This document shows positions 43,410 to 52,875 of a stretch of DNA of 64,000 nucleotides, piece by piece (position 1 is the first letter of the stretch; each line of letters begins with the position of its first letter). A program made the translations under genes and the position numbers. The stretch is from Chitinophagaceae bacterium (GTDB lineage Bacteria > Bacteroidota > Bacteroidia > Chitinophagales > Chitinophagaceae): assembly GCA_016720745.1 (NCBI GenBank), contig JADKKA010000018.1, positions 62,001 to 126,000 of the forward strand, read 5' to 3'. The notes below the pieces were generated by a model that saw only the letters and a list, made by a program, of their open reading frames with translations, searched no databases and had not been told where the DNA came from.

Positions 43410-45665
43410 TCAGAACCACTCTGCAGCAGATGAAACGGGGGAGGGTCCTTTGGCAAAGGAGTTTTTTATTTCTGGTTTTTTCTTTAATGGAAGAGTTGTT
43501 CCGGGTTTGGAGTTCTTGATTTTTTCTTCCAGGTCCCTGATTCTTTTTTCATTTTCCTCATTTCTCTTTTTTTCCTCTTCCAGTTGTTTTTCAAGTGTAC
43601 CTGAGTTATCTTTTACTGCAGTTGTATCCTTGTTCCCATCATCATAACGATATCCATTATCGGTTTTTACAGCCGGTTTTTCACCACCAGGTCCGATCAA
43701 CTCGCCACCGGCGCCCATGGTATAATCAACATCTGTTTGGTAAACAAATCCCCCCCTGTCACTAACCTCTACGCCGGAAACACGGTTGCGGCGATAGCTG
43801 CGTTTAACCTTTACTTCCATTCCGTTTAGTTTGGTATCTACGGATCTGTCAAAACGAATTTTCTTACCCACCGGAATCTGAATTTCAATTTCCACATGCT
43901 GACCACGGAAACGGCTTTCCTTTCCAATAGCATATCCATGATCAAGATCCAGGATACTGTCTCTGGAAGAAATATCAAATTGTATTTTCTCCGCCCTGGC
44001 CGTGGCTTCATTTTCTGTGCGGCCAAAACTGTATTTTTTCAGGGTAACATGGTACTGTGCATCCGGACTGGGGCGTACATCAAAGTGTACTGCTGCAATT
44101 TTTAAACTGTCAGACGATAAATCCCATCCATCTGCATCACCGTCAATCCATCCGAACCCACCGGTATATTCCAGTTCAGGCTTGGAAACCGCCACGATCA
44201 TTTTTCCATTCACCGGCTGGTTGATGCTAATTGATGAATCAACATGTTCATATTCCCTGAAATCTTTGGATATACTTGCTGCAAAAAACACTACCGCTAC
44301 CCAACCAAGGGCCCAGAGACCACCGAAGGTCCAGCCCAGGTAATTGCTTTTTGCTTTGGCCCTGATGATCCGGCGAATGATCCAGGTGATAAACCCGATC
44401 AGCGGAACCAGCAAAAAGAGGATCAGGGTGGCCCAGGCCAGGAATTCCTGACGGCTGCTGGTCCACAAAAAATTATTGACCGGCCACCAGGCAATGCCGC
44501 CAAACAGCAATGCAATCACGGTAACAAATAAGGCAAAGGCAATGGTACCTGCAATAAACAGGAAGAATACTTTAAACAGTACGCCGATAGCATGTCCTAA
44601 TCCGCCTCCCCTTCTCCGGGTGGTTTCAACTACTTCACGCACAAATTCCCTGCCCCTGGTATCAGTGAATTCTTTTGCTTTGCTGGAGAACTGCTGAGAT
44701 GATGATTTGACCTCTGCACTCCAGCTCTTCATTTTTTCTTTCATACTGTCCATTCCTTCTCTCACATTCTGCCTGATCCGGTTGATATCAACTGTTTCAC
44801 CACGCATTTCCATTTTCTGATAATCACTCACCGCTTCCGGTAATACGATCCAGAGAATGATATAGGCCAGGATAAAAGTGCCTGTTAATGAACCAAAGCC
44901 AATATTCCAGGCCCAGTCTATATCATTATCCCAGGCATAATTGTCGATGAACCTGAATAAAAGGCTCAGGATCAGCGGAGCGGCAAAAATCAGCCGGATT
45001 GTATTGGCTCTTTTTCCAAAATAAGCAGCTAATCCACCCGCTACACCACCAATGATCCTGTCATCCGGATTACGGTACAATCTTTTACCAATAAACCCTT
45101 CCAGGTCTTTTGGTGGTAATACGATCCAGAGAATAATATAGGCGAGGAATCCAAAACCAAATCCACCAAAACTGATGATGGCAAAAAGTATTCTGACAAT
45201 GGCCGGATCTACATTCATATAGGCGGCAATACCACTGCACACCCCACCGACAAATTTATCATTGGTATCACGATAGAGTCTTCCTTTTTCCCTGCGGGGA
45301 GGTGGCGCTGTAAAGCCCGGGTCGGTGGTTGCTGAACCGGGGTTGGCACCTGCAGATGAACTGGCCGAGGCTGTGGTGCCGGATGCTGCCGCTTCCTGAT
45401 CAGCCGCTTCAAAGTCTTCTACTCTTCCCATGGAACTGATGATTTCCTCTACATCACTATCCGTAATGGATTCTGCTCCTTTACGAACTTTATCGCTCAT
45501 CAGTTCGGCAATCCTGCCTTCAATATCATTGATGATCTCATCCCGCCCTTCTTCATTGGCGAAATAGCGGCGAAGACTTTCTATATACTGCTGTAATTTT
45601 TCATACGCAATATCTTCGATCGGTATGACCCTTCCGCTGAGGTTGATGTTAATGATCTTTTTCAT
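43410..45665 (-). CDS. PspC-domain membrane protein, two PspC repeats plus coiled-coil tail
   Basis: 751 residues. The first 90 (MKKIININLSGRVIPIED, with a helical region ending SSMGRVEDF) form a cytoplasmic head. Two PspC domains follow: YRDTNDKFVGGVCSGIAAYM (about 132-195) and LYRNPDDRIIGGVAGGLAAYF (about 200-305), each ending in YIILWIVLP. Further helices span about 380-500, then a beta-rich soluble part, and a coiled coil (LEKQLEEEKKRNEENEKR) near the end. PspC proteins sense envelope stress. It is the last gene of an operon with PadR and an NTF2-like protein. Confidence 0.88.
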   Translation of the reverse strand: MKKIININLSGRVIPIEDIAYEKLQQYIESLRRYFANEEGRDEIINDIEGRIAELMSDKVRKGAESITDSDVEEIISSMGRVEDFEAADQEAAASGTTASASSSAGANPGSATTDPGFTAPPPRREKGRLYRDTNDKFVGGVCSGIAAYMNVDPAIVRILFAIISFGGFGFGFLAYIILWIVLPPKDLEGFIGKRLYRNPDDRIIGGVAGGLAAYFGKRANTIRLIFAAPLILSLLFRFIDNYAWDNDIDWAWNIGFGSLTGTFILAYIILWIVLPEAVSDYQKMEMRGETVDINRIRQNVREGMDSMKEKMKSWSAEVKSSSQQFSSKAKEFTDTRGREFVREVVETTRRRGGGLGHAIGVLFKVFFLFIAGTIAFALFVTVIALLFGGIAWWPVNNFLWTSSRQEFLAWATLILFLLVPLIGFITWIIRRIIRAKAKSNYLGWTFGGLWALGWVAVVFFAASISKDFREYEHVDSSISINQPVNGKMIVAVSKPELEYTGGFGWIDGDADGWDLSSDSLKIAAVHFDVRPSPDAQYHVTLKKYSFGRTENEATARAEKIQFDISSRDSILDLDHGYAIGKESRFRGQHVEIEIQIPVGKKIRFDRSVDTKLNGMEVKVKRSYRRNRVSGVEVSDRGGFVYQTDVDYTMGAGGELIGPGGEKPAVKTDNGYRYDDGNKDTTAVKDNSGTLEKQLEEEKKRNEENEKRIRDLEEKIKNSKPGTTLPLKKKPEIKNSFAKGPSPVSSAAEWF

Positions 45666-45697
45666 GCGACGTGTATTTGGTTGAAGTAAGTTCGTCT

Positions 45698-45709
45698 GTA
45701 CAAAGTACC
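45698..45709. promoter_or_regulatory. GTAC-AAA-GTAC site between padR and pspC
   Basis: GTACAAAGTACC contains two GTAC half-sites three bases apart and shares CAAAGTAC with the larger inverted repeat at 46633-46661. Position between padR and pspC suits a second PadR contact. Confidence 0.35.
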
Positions 45710-45724
45710 GGCGAACCAGTTGGT

Positions 45725-46078
45725 TTATTGACTGTTTAAAGGCTCATCCTGCTTTTTACTGGTGAGGGCATTCACCCCGTTGGACAACTCATTCCAGGTT
45801 TGTTCCAGCTCGCCGTAAAAGACTTCTCCTTTTTCAGTAAGGGAAAAGTATTTTCTCGGCGGGCCCGAATTGCTTTCCACCCAGCGATAAGTAAGCATGT
45901 CTGCGTTTTTTAGCCTGGTGAGCAGGGGATAAAGTGTTCCTTCCAGTATCTGCAGGTTGGCGGCTTTCATTTCTTCCACAATATCACTGGGATATGCCTC
46001 GCCCCGCCTGATAATGGATAGGATACAAAATTCGAGTATCCCCTTCCGCATCTGGCTCTGTGTGTTTTCTATATTCAT
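45725..46078 (-). CDS. PadR family transcriptional regulator
   Basis: 117 residues, the short PadR type: N-terminal MRKGILEFCILSIIRRGEAYPSDIVEEM and the recognition helix region LQILEGTLYPLLTRLKNADMLTYRW, followed by SGPPRKYFSLTEKG of the wing and a C-terminal helix. PadR proteins repress their own operon until an inducer is bound. It lies 30 bases after the NTF2-like gene and 59 bases before the PspC gene. A candidate operator is at 46633-46661. Confidence 0.92.
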   Translation of the reverse strand: MNIENTQSQMRKGILEFCILSIIRRGEAYPSDIVEEMKAANLQILEGTLYPLLTRLKNADMLTYRWVESNSGPPRKYFSLTEKGEVFYGELEQTWNELSNGVNALTSKKQDEPLNSQ

Positions 46079-46108
46079 GGCTGCTGAATCATTTGGGTAT
46101 AATTATTA

Positions 46109-46600
46109 TCAATGATCATAACTGATAACCCTTGTTATCTGCCATTGATCACCGGTTTGTTTCCATATATGCAGGAATTTGAAACGACCACAATCCTTTT
46201 TGTTTTGTTCGGTATGGCAAAACTCATGGGTACCTGTCTGAATCGCTCCATAACCCGGTATCGGATAAACTTCCAATGTGCCAGGTACCAGGGTTCTTTG
46301 CAAGTCACTGCCATTCCTGATCGTTGACTGCAAAAAGCCGGTAGTTTCCCCATATCCGGTCAATCCTCCCTTATCATGAAAAAATTCAAGCTCCTTACTG
46401 AACATCGCTGCAAATACAACTGTATCCCTCCGGTTAAAAGCTTCAAATAACTGGCTGTCCAGTTGCTGCACTTTTTGAAACAGACTATCTGCTTTTGCTG
46501 TATTTACTGCCTGCCCTACTGAGCGGCCCGAATATTCCAAGCCTCCTGCCATCAACAGCCAGGTAAAGGGAATGATAAAGTATGGTGCGAGATTTCTCAT
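46109..46600 (-). CDS. NTF2-like/DUF4440 exported protein
   Basis: 163 residues with a hydrophobic N-terminal signal or anchor (about 5-25), then a SnoaL/DUF4440-type domain: AFNRRDTVVFAAMFSKELEFFHDKGG, a Gly-rich turn, and the closing strands FKFLHIWKQTGDQWQITRVISYDH. It ends 30 bases before PadR and is the first gene of the padR-pspC operon. No catalytic residues can be assigned. Confidence 0.8.
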   Translation of the reverse strand: MRNLAPYFIIPFTWLLMAGGLEYSGRSVGQAVNTAKADSLFQKVQQLDSQLFEAFNRRDTVVFAAMFSKELEFFHDKGGLTGYGETTGFLQSTIRNGSDLQRTLVPGTLEVYPIPGYGAIQTGTHEFCHTEQNKKDCGRFKFLHIWKQTGDQWQITRVISYDH

Positions 46601-46632
46601 TGTCCTGAATCTGAATCAAAGATAGTGTGATA

Positions 46633-46661
46633 TTTGGTACTATGCAAAACAAAGTACTAAA
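46633..46661. promoter_or_regulatory. Candidate PadR operator (inverted repeat)
   Basis: Arms TTTGGTACTATG and CAAAGTACTAAA match as an inverted repeat at 10 of 12 positions around CAAAA. The GTAC cores are the kind of palindrome bound by PadR proteins. It lies 33 bases upstream of the first gene of the NTF2-PadR-PspC operon and 97 bases from the divergent DUF3089 gene. Confidence 0.6.
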
Positions 46662-46757
46662 TAATTTTTAAAACATCTTGCTTAATTATCTTATTTAATT
46701 GATAATTAGTTAATTAGGAAGTTTGTGTGATTTGAGGGCTTTTAAGTTATTTTGCCA

Positions 46758-47774
46758 ATGCGCTGGATATTCCCCGTTTTTATTGCTCTCACCCTATTTT
46801 CCTGTTCCAATAAGTATCGCCCTTTTCAATCCCGGTATACCTTCAAAAGCCCGGATGGAAAACCGGAATATAGCAGCCTTGATTACTGGGCCGCCCACCC
46901 CTGGAAACAGGATCCTTCAGACAGTATTCCTGCACCGCTGACAGGTTTGCCAAGAGATAGCGCCGCTGATGTTTTCTTTTTACATCCTACGACTTTTACT
47001 AAAAAAAGAGACCGGGGTGATTGGAATGCAGCCATTGATGATCCTTATATCAATGCAAAGACTGATTACTCCACCATCTTATACCAGGCCAGTGTATTCA
47101 ATGGACAATGCAGAATTTTTGCACCCCGTTACCGGCAGGCACATATCTACAATTTTTTTAAGGAGGATAAAGCCGAAGCCGCAAAGGCATTTGATCTGGC
47201 TTATGAAGATATCCGCACCGCCTTTCTGTTTTATATGGAAAACTGGAACAGCAATCGTCCCATCATCATTGCTTCACATAGTCAGGGAAGCCTGCTGGCC
47301 GAGCGGTTGCTCAAAGAATTTTTTGAGAACAAACCACTCTCCAAAAAATTAGTGACTGCTTATATTATCGGATGGCCCGTACCCAAAGAATATTTCAGTA
47401 CGCTTACAATTTGTGAAGACTCTCTGCAAACCGGTTGTATTTGCAGCTGGCGGACATTACGGAATAATTTTGTTCCCCGTTATCTGAGGAAGGAAAACGG
47501 AAATTCCTATGTCACTAACCCACTCAACTGGACAGCCGGTACCACTTATGCACCCAAACAGATGAACCGCGGATCCGTACTCACCAATTTCAATAAAGTG
47601 TACCCGCATACAACGGATGCCCGTATCAGTAATGGATTTTTATATGTGCGAAAACCAAAATTTCCCTGGAGCTTCCTTTTTTTCAGCAGGAATTATCATA
47701 TCGCGGATATCAATTTGTATTATATCAACCTGCGGGATAATATCAAAGCAAGGATTGCTGCCTACAAACCATGA
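46758..47774 (+). CDS. DUF3089 lipoprotein, alpha/beta-hydrolase fold
   Basis: 338 residues from ATG 46758. The start MRWIFPVFIALTLFSC is a lipoprotein signal with lipobox LFSC. The DUF3089 domain includes VFFLHPTTF, FAPRYRQAHIY and the nucleophile elbow ASHSQGSLL (Ser of SHSQG), followed by YIIGWPVP and CICSWRTL. The domain is lipase-like, so an ester hydrolase at the cell surface or periplasm is likely; substrate unknown. It is divergent from the padR operon and convergent with the sugar transferase. Confidence 0.88.
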   Translation: MRWIFPVFIALTLFSCSNKYRPFQSRYTFKSPDGKPEYSSLDYWAAHPWKQDPSDSIPAPLTGLPRDSAADVFFLHPTTFTKKRDRGDWNAAIDDPYINAKTDYSTILYQASVFNGQCRIFAPRYRQAHIYNFFKEDKAEAAKAFDLAYEDIRTAFLFYMENWNSNRPIIIASHSQGSLLAERLLKEFFENKPLSKKLVTAYIIGWPVPKEYFSTLTICEDSLQTGCICSWRTLRNNFVPRYLRKENGNSYVTNPLNWTAGTTYAPKQMNRGSVLTNFNKVYPHTTDARISNGFLYVRKPKFPWSFLFFSRNYHIADINLYYINLRDNIKARIAAYKP

Positions 47775-47789
47775 ATGATACCGGTTATT

Positions 47790-48506
47790 TTACCGCTTTT
47801 TTCCGCTACCAGAAAACTTTCTGAAAATTTTAGCCAGTAATTGCCGCATCGTAGCGAAGATGATCTGCAGATCCAACCGGTAACCCGCTTTTCGAACGTA
47901 TTGTGCATCCCAGTAATACCGCATCACGATACTATCATAATCGGCAATCAAACCATGACAACCGTTTACCTGGGCCAGTCCGGTTATACCAGGTTTTACC
48001 AGGTGTCTGAACTGGTAACTATGTACCACAAATGAAAAACGAACGCAATCGGCCACCATATGCGGGCGCGGACCAACCACACTCATTTGACCTACCAGCA
48101 CATTCAGGAACTGTGGCAGCTCATCTATATTGGTATCCCTCAAAAACCGGCCAATCCTGGTTATCCTGGCATCTTCTGCTTCAGCTGGCTGGTCGTCTGC
48201 TTCCGGGTTCATTACCATGGTCCGGAATTTATAACAGGTAAAGGGACGACCGTTTTGTCCAATTCTTTTTTGTCTGAAAAAAGCAGGGCCTTTCGTACCG
48301 GCCCTGATGATTATCGCAAGCAAAGGAGCCATCCAGCTTAAAAGCAGGAGGATCACTACGATAGAAAAAATAATGTCACCCACCCTTTTTATGGCCAGAT
48401 ATTCTTTCCTGCTGGCAACGAAGCTCCGGACAATCCCGTTTTGGTCCCGAAGCGACCATTGATTTGCCGGCTTACTGTTCCGTTGTTGTATGGTAGAAGA
48501 GTGCAT
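47790..48506 (-). CDS. Undecaprenyl-phosphate sugar transferase (WcaJ/PglC-like)
   Basis: 238 residues from ATG 48506. One hydrophobic helix near residue 45 (VGDIIFSIVVILLLL), then the bacterial sugar transferase domain: FRQKRIGQNGRPF, CYKFRTMV, DELPQFLNVLVGQMSVVGPRPH and KPGITGLAQVNG. Such enzymes load the first sugar phosphate on undecaprenyl phosphate at the inner membrane, starting polysaccharide repeat units. An in-frame ATG at 48593 would overlap the divergent gene. It marks the left boundary of the glycan locus. Confidence 0.92.
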   Translation of the reverse strand: MHSSTIQQRNSKPANQWSLRDQNGIVRSFVASRKEYLAIKRVGDIIFSIVVILLLLSWMAPLLAIIIRAGTKGPAFFRQKRIGQNGRPFTCYKFRTMVMNPEADDQPAEAEDARITRIGRFLRDTNIDELPQFLNVLVGQMSVVGPRPHMVADCVRFSFVVHSYQFRHLVKPGITGLAQVNGCHGLIADYDSIVMRYYWDAQYVRKAGYRLDLQIIFATMRQLLAKIFRKFSGSGKKR

Positions 48507-48566
48507 GATCAGGTGATGTTCTAGTATCGCCGGTAAGGAATAAAAGGTTGCTTGAAATGCTGTAAA

Positions 48567-49547
48567 ATGAACAGGGCGATCAGTGATTTTCATTATTCCA
48601 ACCCGGAATTATCCGCAGTAGAGGGAAAGCAGGCCCTGCTGCATACCCTCCTGTATTTTGATATTTTCCATTACCCCTTACGTTTACCTGAAATTCTTCA
48701 GTTTAGCAACCAGGTAACAGACCATGAAACCGGGCAGCAGTGGTTGCAGGAACTGATTGATGCCGGAACCGTTTTTCAAATCGGTGAATTTTACCTGTTA
48801 AACAATGATCCCGGACTTTGCGCCCGCCGGATAGCAGGGAATCGCCAGGCGGATGTTTTACTCCAAAAAGCAAAACGCATTGGCCGGTTTCTTTACCGAT
48901 TTCCTTTTGTAAGAGCCATTGGCATTTCCGGCTCTTTGTCCAAGGGCTATGCTGATAAAAATGCAGATATTGATTTCTTCATCATTACTGCCCAGAACCG
49001 TTTATGGATTGCCCGTACTTTCATGCATTTATTCAAGAAGCTGACCTTCCTGGTTGGCAGGCAGCATTATTATTGCATGAACTACTATATTGATGAAACA
49101 GCACTTTCATTAGACGAACAAAATATTTTCACTGCCATCGAAATCAAAACCCTGCTGCCTGTAGCCGGTGCAGCCGTGATGGATCGTTTTTTCCGGCAAA
49201 ACGGATGGGCCAATGATTTTCTTCCCGCTGCTGCTTTTCGTCAACAGGAACAAGATGAACCCGGAAGGATGTATTTTAAAAAATTCAACGAATGGTTATT
49301 TCGTAAAAACATCGGACAGCGACTGGAAAACTTTCTCATGCGTCTAACCCGGAATCGCTGGAATAAAAAAGAAGAAAAAGGGAAAAAGAATATGAAGGGG
49401 TTTGAAATGGGACTGATCTCCGGTATCCATTTTGCCCGTTCCAATCCGGGCATGTTCCAGGAACATGTATTACAAACTTACCGGCAACGCATCAATGCTA
49501 TAGAAAGAAAAGAGAAAAATAGTTCAGGAAAGCTTTTTCCTTTGTAA
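48567..49547 (+). CDS. Nucleotidyltransferase-domain protein in glycan locus
   Basis: 326 residues from ATG 48567. A helical N-terminal domain resembling a winged helix (about 20-85, TLLYFDIFHYPLRLPEI) precedes a nucleotidyltransferase core with SGSLSKGYADKNADIDFFII; the DADID-like acids would bind metal. The C-terminal part is basic and helical. Substrate unknown. The last 24 bases overlap the end of the convergent methyltransferase gene. Its position in the radical SAM/glycan locus suggests a role in activating a precursor, but that is inference. Confidence 0.7.
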   Translation: MNRAISDFHYSNPELSAVEGKQALLHTLLYFDIFHYPLRLPEILQFSNQVTDHETGQQWLQELIDAGTVFQIGEFYLLNNDPGLCARRIAGNRQADVLLQKAKRIGRFLYRFPFVRAIGISGSLSKGYADKNADIDFFIITAQNRLWIARTFMHLFKKLTFLVGRQHYYCMNYYIDETALSLDEQNIFTAIEIKTLLPVAGAAVMDRFFRQNGWANDFLPAAAFRQQEQDEPGRMYFKKFNEWLFRKNIGQRLENFLMRLTRNRWNKKEEKGKKNMKGFEMGLISGIHFARSNPGMFQEHVLQTYRQRINAIERKEKNSSGKLFPL

Positions 49548-50354
49548 AGTGATGATATAATAATCCCCGATACTTTTCCAGGGCCAGCTTGATTTTAGTT
49601 TTTGCTCCCACCTCATCAGTCTTTTAAACCAATTGGGATGCGTTTCTGCAAAATGTTCCAGGTAAGAAGGCGGCACCATGGTACACAACCCTTCAATAGC
49701 CACTTTATCAAAATCCTTTTGCAGTGCACGAATAATCGTGGATGGATTATAATACCAGCAGCGGAATGGCATTCCCTCCACTTTGGCCCTTGCTCCTTTT
49801 TTACCTGTCCATCGCCTGAATGCCGTGCGAAATTTCCCTCTGAACAGCATTAAAGTTTCCCAAAGGCAAAAACGGGGAAGCAGTACCAGGGTTATATATC
49901 CACCCGGTTTCGTCAGCGTTTTAAAAGAAGAAAGCACTTTTTCAATAGAGCCGGTACAATTCAATCCGGCAAAATTGGAAAACAGGTAATCATAGGGCCC
50001 CTTTTGCTGCAATGAACCCAAATCGGTATAAGAACAAGATTCATGTGTTACCTGTGCAGACAAACCTTGCTCAGCGATTTTTCCGGAAAGTATCCCAAGC
50101 ATACCTGTAGAAATATCCGTAGCATGAATGCGATGTCCCTGTTTTGCAAAATAAACAGCATCCTCACCGGTACCGGCATTTAATTCCAGCATATAAGATC
50201 CTGGTTTGATCCATTGCTCCACATGATCTCTTACCCTTTTTCTTTTGTATTGTACAATGCTGTCGGAGCCATACAACTGATCAAAAACAGGCGCCTGCTT
50301 TCCAAAAGCATTGCCCGCACTTTGTTCCTGTATCGCCAATTCTCCGTTTTTCAT
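49524..50354 (-). CDS. Class I SAM-dependent methyltransferase in radical SAM operon
   Basis: 276 residues. Motif I is MLELNAGTGEDAVYFAKQG, motif II is IHATDIS, and motif IV is in LFSNFAGLNC; the later MPFRCWYYNPSTI stretch is typical of sugar or small-molecule methyltransferases. ATG 50354 overlaps the stop of the radical SAM gene upstream by four bases, so it is the fifth gene of a coupled operon. Substrate unknown. Confidence 0.85.
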   Translation of the reverse strand: MKNGELAIQEQSAGNAFGKQAPVFDQLYGSDSIVQYKRKRVRDHVEQWIKPGSYMLELNAGTGEDAVYFAKQGHRIHATDISTGMLGILSGKIAEQGLSAQVTHESCSYTDLGSLQQKGPYDYLFSNFAGLNCTGSIEKVLSSFKTLTKPGGYITLVLLPRFCLWETLMLFRGKFRTAFRRWTGKKGARAKVEGMPFRCWYYNPSTIIRALQKDFDKVAIEGLCTMVPPSYLEHFAETHPNWFKRLMRWEQKLKSSWPWKSIGDYYIITLQRKKLS

Positions 50355-51817
50355 TTGTTGTAAAAATCTAGTTTTTTCAAACGGAGTCCCGCCAGCCAGG
50401 AAGCAGGCACATAATAAAGCAGGGAGAACGCTTTCCTGATTTTATGGAAACTTGTCCTGGCCGGTTTGGCTAGTAATTGTTTGACAATCTGTATGGACAA
50501 GTGCTTTTGATAATTCTTATGTACATAGCGGTGCAACTGTTTATAATAAGCCGGTGCAAAGCTATTGCGGAACATCAGGGCCAGTTCATCAGAATCAGTC
50601 CAGTTGGATTTTTCCCTTAACTGCGTCTTGACCTTTTCATAAAATATAGTACCCGGGAGCGGATAAGCAACCGACACTCCCAGTTCATAAGGCAGGAGCT
50701 GATTGATCATATCAATGGTCTTACGGATATCTTCTCTTGTTTCTCCCGGATAGCCAAACTGAATAAAGAAGGAAGGATTGATCCCGTTTTTTTTCAGCAG
50801 GGCCGTGGCCTGAAAAATTTGCTGAACGGTAGTACCCTTGTCCATTGCATCCAGAATTTTCTGTGAACCGCTTTCGGCCCCCATCCACACATTATTACAA
50901 CCGGCCCTGGCGAGATCGGCAATATAATTTTCCTGCAACATCAGGTCAACCCTGGCTTGTATTTTAAAATGAAACTGAAGGCCTTCCTTTTCAATCAGGT
51001 CAGCAAATTCCCGAACCCAGCCGGGTTTTAATCCGAATATATCATCACAGAACCAGATATGATCAAAAGCATATTGTTCCTTTAGCATTTTCAGTTCTGC
51101 CACCACATGCGAAGCAGAGCGGGTATTATACCGGTTGCCATAAATGGGTTTGGCGCACCAGTTACATTTAAAAGGGCATCCCCTGGTGGTTGCCATATTC
51201 AATGAAAAATATCCTTTGTGTTTCACCCATATTTTCCGGTAAGCGTCCATATCCACCAGGTCCCAGGCGGGAAAGGGCAACTCATCCAGGTTTTTCATCA
51301 CTGATCTTTTAGCCGTCCGAACGATGGCCTCTTTCTGTTTGAATGCAATACCGGGTATGGAAAGAAAATCAGTGCTGCCATTGTTGAGATTACTGATCAG
51401 TTCCACCAGGGTTTGTTCCGCTTCTCCCAGCAAGATAAAGTCGGCGCCCTCTTCCAGGTATTTCTCAAAATGATCATTCGCATCCGAACTGGCCACCAAT
51501 ACTGTACACCCTTTCTGTTTGGCAAACTTCATCATCTCAAAAGCTGCTTCCCGCATATTGGTCAGACACATTTTGGTGAGATAGTTAAAGCCATCATCAT
51601 AAATGATAAAATAATCAGGTTGGTTTTGTTGCAAAGGCAGGATGATTTCTTCCGGCCCGAAGGCAAACATGGTATCCATGAAACTCACTTCATGTCCCAG
51701 GTTCCGCATCATGGAAACGGCATACAAACAACCGATGGGCGGATAGGGCTGACCGGTGGCCCATTGCTTGGGGTCAAAACGCATAAAGTAAGAATGGGAA
51801 AAAAGGATTTTACTCAT
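50351..51817 (-). CDS. B12-binding radical SAM protein (first in sequence, fourth in operon)
   Basis: 488 residues from ATG 51817. Residues 1-170 form a cobalamin-binding-like Rossmann domain (PIGCLYAVSMMRNLGHEVSF, FILLGEAEQTLVEL). The radical SAM domain begins at GCPFKCNWC (Cys214, Cys218, Cys221), which binds the 4Fe-4S cluster, and has GAESGSQKIL and FIQFGYPGET. Class B radical SAM enzymes usually methylate inert carbon or phosphorus, or rearrange rings. The B12 domain lacks a DxHxxG motif, which is common in this class. It is coupled to both neighbours by four-base overlaps. Confidence 0.88.
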   Translation of the reverse strand: MSKILFSHSYFMRFDPKQWATGQPYPPIGCLYAVSMMRNLGHEVSFMDTMFAFGPEEIILPLQQNQPDYFIIYDDGFNYLTKMCLTNMREAAFEMMKFAKQKGCTVLVASSDANDHFEKYLEEGADFILLGEAEQTLVELISNLNNGSTDFLSIPGIAFKQKEAIVRTAKRSVMKNLDELPFPAWDLVDMDAYRKIWVKHKGYFSLNMATTRGCPFKCNWCAKPIYGNRYNTRSASHVVAELKMLKEQYAFDHIWFCDDIFGLKPGWVREFADLIEKEGLQFHFKIQARVDLMLQENYIADLARAGCNNVWMGAESGSQKILDAMDKGTTVQQIFQATALLKKNGINPSFFIQFGYPGETREDIRKTIDMINQLLPYELGVSVAYPLPGTIFYEKVKTQLREKSNWTDSDELALMFRNSFAPAYYKQLHRYVHKNYQKHLSIQIVKQLLAKPARTSFHKIRKAFSLLYYVPASWLAGLRLKKLDFYNK

Positions 51818-52875
51818 GGCGTATGATTTGATGAAAGGGTGGTTCCGGGTGATAAATACAATCTGCACACACATTTTTCGCAGGTGGGGTTGCTCGCCAC
51901 ATCCAGGTTTTTTCTAAACCGGATCGCCTGCTCACTGTTCAGTATATCATTGAATGCGCCTTCCCGGATATTGCCCATGGCTTCGTGAAAAAAGCAGGGT
52001 CGTATGGTTCCGTCTGCTTCCACCACGGCCGATACCCAGGGTGCATTGCACTTTTGATAAGGAAAAGACTGCAGCCCATGCAGGGCTGAATAATAAGTAT
52101 GAATTTGCATCAGTCTGTCTGCTGACTCTGCAATAAAACCGTTATCCGCTTGTCGTTCTTCATTTACACGTTCCAGAATATTTTTCAAGTCCGGCAGTTC
52201 TGTTTTCGCAATCATAATTTCCTGCTGTCTATCTCCGGACCATAATACTTCGCGATTGAATGCATGACTGCTGACATCTGCGGGCAGAAAACTGATCTGA
52301 TTAAGACCCATTTTTTTTGCCGTTCGGATAATATCGCCCATGATCCGGAAATTAAGCTGGTGCAAAACGGTCCGGGCAGTAATCCGGTAAGCTGGATTGA
52401 TCGAACGGATGGCTTCTACTCCTTCCTGTAATAAATCAAATGCACCGGCAATATTCCTGATCCGGTCATGTGTAGCCGGGTCACCATCGAGCGAAACAAT
52501 GATCTCCGACACTTTTTCCGTCAGTAGTTGGGCATGCTTTTTCAGGGTCAGTCCGGTTGAAAGCAAGACCACACTGATTTGCTCCTGCCGGAGGATATCA
52601 CATAACTGAAAAAAAGCAGGATGCAGTAAAGCTTCTCCTCCCGACATCAGCACCTGTTGCGTGCCGAGTTTTTTCAGCGATACCAGTAACTGACTGATAT
52701 CATTTGCCGTCAATTGCTGCCGTTGCTGATTATCTTTCCAGATATCACACATCACACAGCGGCAATTACATCCGCTATGTGGCATCAATACCACCAGTGG
52801 CATAGCCTTGATTACACTGGTTTGTAAACTCCGATGCCTTTTAAAACGATGATATAAGGTGCCTGCAATTGTCAT
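51814..52875 (-). CDS. SPASM-type radical SAM protein
   Basis: 353 residues from ATG 52875. The cluster motif is GCNCRCVMC (Cys36, Cys40, Cys43), followed by LMSGGEALLHP and the strand EIIVSLDGDPATHDRIRN. The C-terminal part has additional Cys residues (KCNAPW, PCFFHEAMGN, NPTCEKCVC) that would hold one or two further clusters, the SPASM/twitch arrangement. SPASM enzymes modify peptides, proteins or sugars (for example dehydrogenation). It overlaps the methyltransferase stop and the next radical SAM start by four bases each. Confidence 0.88.
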   Translation of the reverse strand: MTIAGTLYHRFKRHRSLQTSVIKAMPLVVLMPHSGCNCRCVMCDIWKDNQQRQQLTANDISQLLVSLKKLGTQQVLMSGGEALLHPAFFQLCDILRQEQISVVLLSTGLTLKKHAQLLTEKVSEIIVSLDGDPATHDRIRNIAGAFDLLQEGVEAIRSINPAYRITARTVLHQLNFRIMGDIIRTAKKMGLNQISFLPADVSSHAFNREVLWSGDRQQEIMIAKTELPDLKNILERVNEERQADNGFIAESADRLMQIHTYYSALHGLQSFPYQKCNAPWVSAVVEADGTIRPCFFHEAMGNIREGAFNDILNSEQAIRFRKNLDVASNPTCEKCVCRLYLSPGTTLSSNHTP

